The translations under genes and the position numbers were made by a program. The notes below the pieces were generated by a model, which worked only from the letters and a program-made list of their open reading frames with translations, was not told where the DNA came from and made no database searches. Of a stretch of DNA of 64,000 nucleotides, positions 40,572 through 52,500 are shown piece after piece. Position 1 is the stretch's first letter. Each line of letters starts with the position of its first letter. The stretch is from the NCBI GenBank assembly GCA_014607495.2, contig CP053160.1:8742001-8806000 (forward strand). The letters are read 5' to 3'. This DNA is from Carposina sasakii. Its lineage: Eukaryota; Arthropoda; Insecta; Lepidoptera; Carposinidae.

Positions 40572-43500
40572 CTGGAAATAACATAAAAGATTGATTAGCT
40601 GAGTACGTTGACGTCACACTCGCGTGCTCGCTCGCTGAGTACGTTGACGTCGCACTCGCGTGCTCGCTCGCCGGGTACGTACTTGAGGTCGCGGTCCTCC
40701 TCGTCGTAGTCGTCGAGGTACAGCGAGCCCCACACACAGGCTCGGCGTCCGCGGATCACGATGATGTAGGTGGACGTCACCACTAGGAAGATGCCCGTGC
40801 CTCCGCCGCAGTCCTGTGCGTGCTGAAATACATATAGAGATGGTTAGGTTAGGTTACACAAGTCGTAGGGTATGTATGTATGTATATGTGTGTGCACCAG
40901 CGTGTGTGTGTCTGTGTACCTGCACAGCCTCTGCCACCTGCCGCGTGCGCAGCACGGCTGCTTGAGACACACGAGCGTGCCGCACAGCAGACACAGCGCC
41001 GCCTCCTTGGGCACGGCGCCGCACTGCAGGCAGACGCGCTCGTGGTAGTACGAGAACAGGCGATCGTAGTCGCGCGGCAGCGCCAGCAGCGCCGGCTGCG
41101 CCCACGCGCAGTGCAGCGACGACAGCACGCGCCGCGTCTGCACACACAAAACGTATTTATTTTTATGTATGAGCTAGCACGACATAAAATAAGCTAGCTT
41201 GTAGCTAGAGTGATCGCGGCTCAGGCGGGTGTCGGCTCGCGGCAGTACACGCGCTTGCCTCGACTGAGGCACGTCCGCTCGCACCTCGCGAGGCTGTTCG
41301 ATCTGTGGAGACCCGCTCAATAACCTATCACATTCCCGTCATTAATAACGATGATCTCCATGTATGTCTCTGCTCCGGTAGCACCTGCGTGCGTCAGTAC
41401 TCACGGCCAGCTGGTGCCGAGCGGCGGTGCGACCGAGGCTGGCCACGGCGGCCAGCGCGGCGCTCTGCTCCGGCAGCGCCTGCGCCGCGCTCCACTCAGA
41501 CCTGCGGATACAATAACGATGGAATAGAGCTATCACACACAGACACACGCATCGCTAAAGTGAAGATGAGTATGAAAGGCAGTCTCACCACTCCATGCCG
41601 TGGGTGCACAGCTCCAGGTAGTAGCACAGACGCACGAACTCCTGGTCGGGCGTGGCGTCCGGCAGCTCCTCCGAGTAGATCTGGTGCCGCAGCAGTGCCG
41701 CCGCGCGCACGAACGGCAGCAACAGCTCTTGTAACTGTGGAGGATTAGCGTGCTGTTAGACTCACTCGCATATAATAAGCGATATCGAGGGACACGACAA
41801 TTTTATATACCCAAAAAGGTACTATCACATAGACATCAAAATGGTCCTTCAGGCCGTATCAAACCCTCAAGCATCTATTTAAAAATGTTCTCGTATATGT
41901 TAGGTTCACGCCGTTCTCCGCTCTCCGCTCGGCCCGTACACCTGTCCCTCCAGCGCCGGCACGTCCTGCCCGGCCACGCCCCCGCACACCTGTCCCTCCA
42001 CCCCGGCCACGCCCCCGCACACCTGTCCCTCACACCTGTCCCTCCCCCGGCCACGCCCCCGCACACCTGTCCCTCCACCCCGGCCACGCCCCCGCACCGT
42101 CCCTCGGCCACGCCCCCGCACACCTGTCCCTCCAGCCCGGCCACGCCCCCGCACACCTGTCCCTCCAGCCCGGCCACGCCCCCGCACACCTGTCCCTCCA
42201 CCCCGGCCACGCCCCCGCCACCCCGGCCACGCGCACACCTGTCCCTCCACAACACCTGTCCCTCCACCCCGGCCACGCCCCCGCACACCTGTCCCTCCAG
42301 CCCGGCCACGCCCCCGCACACCTGTCCCTCCAGCCCGGCCACGCCCCCGCACACCTGTCCCTCCAGCCCGGCCACGCCCCCGCACACCTGTCCCTCCAGC
42401 CCGGCCACGCCCCCGCACACCTGTCCCTCCAGCCCGGCCACGCCCCCGCACACCTGTCCCTCCAGCGCCGGCACGTCCGGCTCGGCGCCCGGCGCACGCG
42501 GCACGCCGTCCTCCGCGAACAGCTCGGAGCCCCGAAGCGCGCACAGCGCCGCCCGCGCCGCCGCACACAGCCCGCGCTCGCCGCGCTCGCTCCGCGCCAG
42601 CGCCGCCCGCGCCTCCGCCGACATGTTCGCCAGGAACTGACACACGATCTGGTAGTAGTTCAGCGCGTACAGCGACCGGACGATGCAGGTGAAGTGTTCT
42701 GTGGACGAGATTAAAATAAACATTATTGTAACAAAACAATGAAATAAGGTCATAGCCGTAAACCGATATCTTGAGTAGAAAACCAACAGTTTCCTCACTC
42801 ACCTAGATCAAGATGCGGCGGGTCCGGCGGCGCCAGCAGCAGGAACTGCAGCAGCAGCGCCAGCGGGTCCCGCAGCATGAGCGGCACGCGCCGCCCGCCG
42901 GCCTCCGTCGTGCCCACCATGGTGCCCGCGCTGTCGGTGGGCTCTGTGGATCGAGTCAACAGGTTAAAGTTACGTCGTCATAATCCTAACTAAAAGTACA
43001 CATAATCCAAGAGTGCGATAGAAACGAACGTGGGGCAAAATAAAAGCTAATGGTCCGGTGGGGCAGGAGGCGATAACCTTCTTACTATCCTCAAAAATTT
43101 GGACGCTTAATTAAATAGTAATTTTACAGATAGGTATGATTTTGATGATTAATCTGATAAGCAGAAAATTTCATTAAAATTCAACCACAGTAAACATCTC
43201 TATTCTCCTCTCGCGAGTTCAGGTCATAACACACCTGCATGCGGTGCGACAGGCGCCAGCTCCGCCCACGTGTCGGCGGCGCCGAAGGCTGCGTGCGTGG
43301 CCGAGCGCAGCACGCGAGCGTATGTGCCCGCCACCTCCAGCAGCGGGACTGCAATACAGAGACATAACTGTACTAGCTCTGTAACACACACAGCCTACAA
43401 GTAATACACAAAAAAGTAAAAAAAAACAGAAAAATTAAGCAACCCTCCTTGTAGCATGGAGCAGGATGGGTCACGCTCACCAATGCACTCGTTGCGCGGC

Positions 43501-46500
43501 TATTACACAAAAAGATTTTGTTGGAAAGTTAAACAACCCTTTCTATGGCCTAGAACAGGATAGGGCGCGCTCGCCAAGGCACTCTATTACACAATTTTCT
43601 TTTCTGTAAAGTAAAGCGACCCTCGGCGCGGCACGGACCCGGACGGCGCTCACCGATGCACTCGTTGCGCGGCTTGTAGCGCGGCGCGGGCTCGGCGCAC
43701 AGCGAGCCGCCGCGCTGCACCAGCTCGCACTCCAGGTTGGTGCGCACCAGGCGACGCCACGAACGTGAAGATGGCGGCCGGCGAGGAGCCGTAGCGCTGC
43801 CGCAGCTTCGTGCCGGCGGTGGCCGTCATGTCTTCCATCGCTTTGCCCATCGCTTGCGATAGGCGGCTCGGCGGCTGTAGGATAAAATTGGCTGGTATCA
43901 TGATGCATTATTGACGAGAGGGGAAATTGCAAGCTTTTGCTTCGTTTTAGGATTGAATGTAACAATTTAACAATAAATAAATAAATAAAATGTCCTCCAT
44001 CGCTTCGCCCAGCGCATGAGATAACCGGCTTGGCGGCTGTAGGGGAGAAATAATAATATGCCTGATTATCATGATGCTCTAGTATTATTAGCAAAAGCAA
44101 GAAGGAAAATGGCAAGGGTAGTCTTGACCAATATGTAATCTAAAGCTGTTTTCCGAATAACATAAATTGCTAATCTATTTAAAGAAAATAAATAGAAAGG
44201 GCGAGCGTAGCGAGCACTAAATTCTTCCCTTCTGGCGAAAGTTGTATACTCTGAGCTCGTTACATACCGCGGCGGGGTGCTCGGCACGCAACATGGCGTG
44301 TATCTGCGCCGCCAGCGCGGCGGGCGTGGCGGGCGCGGCGGGCGCGGGCGGCGGGGGCGGGGCGGGCGCTAGCGGCAACACGCTATTGGCTAGCTGCCGG
44401 CACACCGGGCAGAGAAACTCGCCGCGGTCCACGTGTAGGTTGTTCGGTCGCTATAAGGAAAGAAGGTTGTAAAATATTGTGTCGCCAGGCAGTACTAAAA
44501 GTAGACCTACACAGATGTATAATGGCGGATCCCAAAGCTATCGCTAAAGCCAAACGAAAAAGGGTAAAATAAATAATAGGAAAGGTTTGAATGTGTTACC
44601 TGCGGTGCAGATAAACTACGAAGGTAGGACTGTAAACAGTTGAGATGTAGGTGATGTCCACATGTCTGTACGTGCACGCCGCCTTCCCAGCCCACGTTCA
44701 CACTCAGCAGCCAGGATTCCTGGAAAGTAGTCAAATATTATTTTTATTTTGTTTAAATTTTATAGATATTGTTTTTATTTTAATGGAACTTACAGTGGCT
44801 TAGTGTCCCTACACTGTATTATTGTAAAGTTTTTGAACTCGAATAAATAAATATTAGGATCGCATGTCCAATTGGTCTCAATGTATCCGTGGTTTCAATG
44901 CCGCCCGCGCGCCGCCGGTGTGTAGACAGACGTACCTCGGCGAAGTGCTGCTGCAGCTCGTCGTGCAGGCGGTAGTGCACGCTCGCTGCCGCCGTCTCAC
45001 GCTGCGCAGCCAGCCGCGCGCGCTCCGCCTCCGACAGCGCCAGCATGGGGGCCGCGCCGCCCGCGCGCCGCCTGTGGCCCAGCACCGACGTCGACTGCAA
45101 CAGACAAACCAATGGTTAATATACAGCGTTCTAGAAACTAGGGGACGAAAGCTTGAGCAGAGGGTTAGAACACAGTGTCCATGGCTTTTGTAACTGTATA
45201 GCTCCGCCTCTGCACGGACGGTGGGCGCCGTGGTGTTGCAGATGACGCACGTGTAGCGCGCCGCGAGCCGGCTCTGCCTCGGGCACTGCTCGCGGCGAGC
45301 ACTCACCTGCAGCAGCACGACCAGCGCGTGCGGCTCGGCCGGCTCGGTGGGCGCCGTGGTGTTGCAGATGACGCACGTGTAGTGTCGCTGCGAGCCCGGC
45401 TCGCGCACGTGCGCGTCCTGCCTCGTCATGCTCGACAGGAACGCTTGCTGCCTCATCTGGAACTCCCGCATCAGCTGCTGTTGTCGGTCCCGCGCTCGCC
45501 GCGAGCGTTCCTCTTTTTCTTGTCGTTCTCTGTAACATTATAGAGTAAGATCAATCACGATGAACGTGCTGTGATGGTGCATCGTGCTGCCATGAAGCGC
45601 ACTAGCTCTCAGGTACGCCCTCTAGCAGCGAGCCTAGAATACGTTTCACCAAAATTTAACAGTTCTAACTAAAGTGGTCCAGGTGGATCCCCCGGGATCC
45701 ACGGGAGACTCGATGGGGGTCTACGTTGGCGTGAAAAAATGGGTTTTCACAATTAATTTGTACATGGTGTAGGCCTGTAGGAGGTCCACCAGAACCAGTT
45801 AACTTTTGAAACAGGTCTATGAGGAAAAAAGTTTGGGAACCCCTGCTCTAGACGATGGCGTTAGTATCTGTAAGACAGTATCTGTGTGCATGTACCTGGC
45901 CGCCTGCTCCGCCTGGCGCTCGCGCTGGTGCGGCCACAGCGAGGCGCGCACCTGCTCGATGGCGACGGCACAGCGCGCGTCCAGCTCTGCCAGCTTACGT
46001 AACACCTGGCCGATGAAGAATGGACCATCGCCTGGAATAGAACAATCTATCATTCTAAATTCGACATGGAAACGAGGACATAGGGGGCCCCGCTCACTCA
46101 CACACTCTCAGTTTACGCGATGGCATTGATTTTTTTATTTTATTTTACAATTTCAGGAAGACCAACAGCTATTAAATAAAATTGTAGATACATAAAGCCA
46201 ATAACAGGTCCACACTTATAGAAGCATTATGAGAGCTAATCAGGTACTAATGCACACACAATTTGATTCGGCTTTATTACTACAAGTTACGTTATAGAGC
46301 TGCGGGGCTTCTAAAGTAAAGACGAAATGGCGGGCGTCTGCTAGTATGAGACAAACAAGATACCCTCACAAATTTCTTAAGCTCATGTAATGGAACTGAC
46401 GGATTTTGTATTTTTATATTGATTAGCATCTGTTTGATAAATGATAACTCATATTTTAGATAGAGTTATAAACTTGAATGAATGAATGAATGAATGAAAG

Positions 46501-49500
46501 CTTTATTTGAGACAGAAACATAACAAATAATATAATATTTACAAACTTACCAATAGCGTCGTCCGTATCAGGCGCGGGCTCGTCCAATGAGAACGAGTCT
46601 AATCGCCCTGACAGCTGTGAGTGTAGTTTGAGTAGTAACGAGATTATCGACTCGTTCACCGGTATGTACTGAGAGTCCTCTTCTGAATGGTGCACCTAAG
46701 ATATAAGATAGCTTTGTTAAGCCATTTTTTTTTAAATATATAAAAGTTAGTATGTACGCACAACTTTGGCACTTTAGTCCGAAGTGACGGCACGTCAAAC
46801 TATAAGTATAATATAATCCCACAGTGAACCATTAAAATTTATCTTACCTTATCTCATACAATAAAAAAAAATTACGCGAAGGAAATAGCCCGAATGCATT
46901 ATTTCATATTATGATTTAAAGAAAAATAAAAGCAAATTAGGGAAAAGGTAATGTGTGGTAACAAATAAACTACATTAGATTAGCGGACCTGACAGACGTT
47001 GTCCTGTCCCACGGCTTAAATACAAACTTTCCGAAATAAGCTGCAACAATCTGGACCATTATAAAAAACATTATCTAGCCACCCGAATTGTGAATCTAAA
47101 CCATTCTCGAACCCACCTGAACACACACAAAAAAAACATCAAAATCGTCCTGCTGCTTAGAAGGAGTTTAATTACAAACACACAAACAGAAGATTTATAT
47201 ATTGAAAGAATATATATATATATTTTATTTTCAAATAAACCGGATGTATATTGCCGCTGTTGGAGACACCACAGCTCAACGAACCTCGATCTGCATCTGC
47301 TGATCGTCCGACTGCTGCTCTTGCTCGGGAGACACGCGAGACAGCTCCCAACCGGATGGACTGGCGCGCTCTGCGACACACAAACCAGGGGGCTTACACT
47401 AACTAAAGTTAGTTAGTTGCAAGCCTAGAAGACACACAGAGCAAGGGGGCATAGGCTAACTAAACTAAACATTGTGGTTATTTAAACTAACTAAGCACTG
47501 TAAAAAAAGTTTATTTTAAAACAATTAAATTGAGTCTATCGCCACTTTTTGTACCAGATAATGAATATATAGAGATAGAAAGTCGTGAAAAACAATCAGC
47601 TGTATTATACAAACTACAGTCTGTGTGCATCATGTAAGAAGAATGCAATCTCGCGAAATTGAGGCCAAGACGAAATCTCGCGAGATTATGTAAATAAATC
47701 TCTCGAAATTAACGCGTTTATTGTTACTTACTACATTTAAAAATATATTTTGTTAAAAACACATCAGAATAACAGTGAAGCAGACAATAACTAGCTAGTG
47801 ATATAACCTTACCATATTCCAACATGAACGCGAGTTGTCTATCCGCCGTATCCATAACCTCTTCTTGACTCTCCGCTGACGGCAGAGCTAGTACTTGGTT
47901 GTCTCCTTCCGCGTGAACACCCTAGGGCGAAATACATTCATTACTTTATTGTTACATTTAATCAAAGTTAATGTGTCAATGTGAATGAAGGTTAGATTGA
48001 TAAAGACAGTGTCCAAGCGGAAGAGTGGATGGAAGGGTTGGAAGAGTTGAAGAAGTTCTAGAGAAAGGTCAGGTCAGAAGTAGATACCCTAAACGGAGCG
48101 TGCATGAAAAATATATTGAAAAATAATTGAATTGGTATTAAATCAAATTGTTGCTATTGGTACGAGTAGGTGCTGGATAATGTTTTAATTTTTTTAAGCC
48201 AGGCAAATATTGATACCATGACTTCAGACCATTATTCTGAGGTGGATAACACTGAAAATTTACGCAGGAAAATTCCAGAATTTTCCGACATTTTTACCAT
48301 ATTTTCAGGAAAAAAAAAGTTTAGTTCGTTTAATTAGGCCTTAGATAATGACTTGAAAATAAAATTCTTACCATAAGATGATTTACAACAAAAAAAATTG
48401 CCCTCAAAAAAGTTCAAAAACCTGATCATCCCTAATGGAGAGTCAAAAGTGAACCAAAAAACAGCAATGTGTCACACAATAACCAATAAGCCCATTTAAT
48501 TAGTCACAGGATCGCCCGATACAATTGCCGCGGACAGCAAAGATTACTGATAATCAAATCAAAAATACATTTCCTGCGAGTAATAACACTGACGTATAAC
48601 TTAACACAATGGTACTTGTTCAGCATTTCAGTATTTGCCTGGTTTTACTGTGAGAAACACAACTATTATTATTAGCAGCAGCTATGTATTTATGGTTGCC
48701 TAGGTGTATCTGGCTTCTCGTTGCGATAGTGTCTTGTGTTGATCATATAGGCAGATCCGAGGGTCAGCGGAGGGATAGGGCCCGGTGGCGGGCGATCCCT
48801 TATTTGATCCGAAAGTGACGCTTGATACAATTCAATATTAAACTACAACTTCCTATAGTACGAGCCCAGAGCTTAGTTTAGGAGTTGGAAATTGAATTGA
48901 ATTTATACAATGTAACAACTTATACATTTTGTAAAACATAATTTCAATAATTGTATTGTGTGATGATAAGTTATGTCAATAAATTATTATTACTATTATA
49001 ATTAAAAAAAAAAAAACAAAAAAAAAAACAAGAACAGGTTTGTAACAAGACCGTAATGGGGGCCCGTGATCTCTACTTACCTCTCCAGGAAAAACGCGTG
49101 ATTTAATGTACTCGTTGTGGGTACCTCAGATAGTTCATAATAATTAGTGGTTTACTAATTTACTAATTTCTATAATCCTGAGGATGCCACGGTTGTTGGC
49201 GAAACATATGTAGATTATTTATCTAGTTTTTGATTTCGGAATAGTGCAATGTATCGTCTTGCATGCTAGGTGCTAGGGTCTGGTTTCTCATGGCGATTGT
49301 AGTTAGTGCAAGTGCCTGTTGTCGCAATTATGAGTTATCAGATCCGAGGGTCAGTGGAGGGTGCAGGGCCCGGTGGTGGGCACACCCATAGTGAATGTTT
49401 GAACTTCCGAATTGTAACGCCTAATACAATTTCATTTATACCTCAGATAAGTCGAATCTCTATTACAGGTACACAAAGCTTTCCGTATCTTGAAGAGAAT

Positions 49501-52500
49501 TGGAATAACATCAAAAGATAACTGATTGACCATCGTAGAATAATATCCCTTTAGGTTGCATACAATATAACTTACTTCTAACGCCCTCATTTGCGAGTCA
49601 TCTCCCCACGTGTCTGATTGGTCATCTGATACGGAATCTCCTCTCGCCACCTGTGAAAGAAACTTATTTATTGTCGAGTTCAAGATTCTTAGACAATGTC
49701 ACATCATTCCTCCAATTAGGGTTAAGTTAATTACGTCAATGAACGCGCTAAGTGTAGGCTTCCTATTGGCTAAAATTTTATCTAAGCCCTGTGGTGGTAA
49801 TTATTTCGTCACTGATTCATTGTTGAGTTTATTAGCAACCTTAAAATTCTTAAACTAGCAAACAAGCAACGTCGACGATTAATTAAGTTTTTACTATACT
49901 AGCCATTGCTCATTTACTGAAAATGTACTTACTTAAGCTCGTAGGACTTAACTGGTAATCGACTGCACTTAATTTTGTAACTGTTATTGCGGCTCCGACG
50001 TGAAGCACTGAAAACTTAAAAATAATCTTACCTTCTAATGAAGTAACTCCACTTGATATCAACTCTTCAGAGTATTGGGCTGATTCTAAGCTGGTTACTT
50101 ACAGCATTAAATAGAAGACTTTCTGACAACTTATTTTTTTCTTATGTATCGCTCAATGTCTGTGACAGCCTCATTTGGAAAGCTCGTTTTCGTCTATCGG
50201 ACAAGAAAATACTTTTTCAAACTTGTCAAAAAGTCTTCTATAGGTCCGGTCCGGCTCCGGCTGCCACTCCGTGTGCCGGACACGCACCTGTAGCGCGCGG
50301 GGCACGGCGAGCGCGGTACCGGCGCCCGCCGCGAGCGCGTCCGGCCGCGCCGGGTCCGGCTCCGGCTGCCACTCCGTGTGCCGGACACGCACCTGTAGCG
50401 CGCGGGGCACGGCGAGCGCGGTACCGGCGCCCGCCGCGAGCGCGTCCGGCCGCGCCGGGTCCGGCTCCGGCTGCCACTCCGTGTGCCGGACACGCACCTG
50501 TAGCGCGCGGGGCACGGCGAGCGCGGTACCGGCGCCCGCCGCGAGCGCGTCCGGCCGCGCCGGGTCCGGCTCCGGCTGCCACTCCGTGTGCCGGACACGC
50601 ACCTGTAGCGCGCGGGGCACGGCGAGCGCGGTACCGGCGCCCGCCGCGAGCGCGTCCGGCCGCGCCGGGTCCGGCTCCGGCTGCCACTCCGTGTGCCGGA
50701 CACGCACCTGTAGCGCGCGGGGCACGGCGAGCGCGGTACCGGCGCCCGCCGCGAGCGCGTCCGGCCGCGCCGGGTCCGGCTCCGGCTGCCACTCCGTGTG
50801 CCGGACACGCACCTGTAGCGCGCGGGGCACGGCGAGCGCGGTACCGGCGCCCGCCGCGAGCGCGTCCGGCCGCGCCGGGTCCGGCTCCGGCTGCCACTCC
50901 GTGTGCCGGACACGCACCTGTAGCGCGCGGGGCACGGCGAGCGCGGTACCGGCGCCCGCCGCGAGCGCGTCCGGCCGCGCCGGGTCCGGCTCCGGCTGCC
51001 ACTCCGTGTGCCGGACACGCACCTGTAGCGCGCGGGGCACGGCGAGCGCGGTACCGGCGCCCGCCACTAGCGCGTCCGGCCGCGCCGGGTCCGGCTCCGG
51101 CGGATCCCAATCGTTGTCACCTATGAACATCACTGTGCATGTTAAGCAGATGAAGTAGAACATACTTAAATAGGAATCAGAGTACCTAAGGCAACTTTTT
51201 GGGGTCATGTCATGTCCCAAAAAGTTGACATAGAAAATGAAAATCGGAAAATGCGTATCCGTATCTACGTCTGACTACTAGCTAGTACCTAGTTACGATA
51301 TCGCCATCACCAATAGTAGATGTGGGAGGATTTATCTGCGACCAATTCAAGGATCAACTTCGGAATGTGCATCTAATCTAGAGCCAGATTAGAGACTAGA
51401 GCGGCGCGGGGCATTACGCGCGGGGCGGCACGCGGCGGCGGCAGCAGTACTCACTGTCGGAGTGGTAGGGCGCGGGCGGCGGCGGCGGCGCGGCGCGGCG
51501 CGGGGCGGCCACACTGCGCACGAGGCGGCGCGCGTTGTCGCACACGGCGCCTGCCGGGAACGAGCGCAGCAGCGGCGCGCGCGCACTGCTCGACCAGCCC
51601 GAGCCCGTGGGGCACACCGAACACTGCAACGTAACACATTGAAAAAATTTCATTATACCATAGACCACTTAGATCTTGATTCTTTTTGCACGAAATCGTC
51701 TTCTTATTTAAGGATGATATCGTAAAAAAGGAACTAAGTTTTTTTACAGCTTTTTTGTTGAGCGTACCTGTGTCTGTCGCTCGGCCTGCAGCGTGGCGGC
51801 CTGCAGCAGCAGGTGCACGCACAGCGCCAGCACGTGGTCGGGGCTGGCGTCAGCGCCGCGCCGGTGCACGCCGCGGTGCAGCACCGACAGTAGCGCCGCG
51901 TGCAGCACTCCTGCACGTACACGGTGAGAATGAGAAACTACAGTTCGTAAATGTATTCAAAGTACCCCTACGTCACGAGATGCGTATAACATGGCGGGGC
52001 GTAATGCAAAGTTACTCGTGTAACTGTGACGTACCGGAGGCGCACAGCAGGCGCGGGTCGCTGGCGCCGGGCGGCGGGGCGGCGAGGCGCAGCGGCGGCC
52101 ACAGCGGCCCGGATGCCGCGCTGTTTTTGCCCGTTGCTTTGTTCCTCTCGTGCACGCTGAAACATTATTACTACTGTTACAACGTTGAATTACCAATGGA
52201 ATATTCCCTTAAATGGAATAGTCAAAAAGTAGGCAGAAAGTACAAAGAAACATCTTCTTTTTCTAACGACATCGGTTCTGGAGAAGATAGACGAAAAATA
52301 GTGTAACGGTACAGAAAGTAGACATTATGGAAGGTAAATGCAGCTAAGAACAGCATTCACCTTGCATAATGTCTACTGCGCTGTGGTGTGGTGTGGCTAG
52401 TATAATAACCTACATCAGTGACCGAATCACCTGTTTATTTTTCTTTAGCAGTAAATTGGGCACGAACAGGCCTTGCTGCAGGTTATGTACGTATGTATGT

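Noticed and set aside
41750..42640. Plus-strand proline-rich [14 protein letters not shown]
   Set aside because: Shadow of the 33-bp array on the wrong strand.
50171..51220. Four overlapping repeat ORFs on both strands
   Set aside because: The 105-bp unit is a multiple of three and free of stops in several frames. Only the minus frame of the first unit is supported by splice phase and neighbours.
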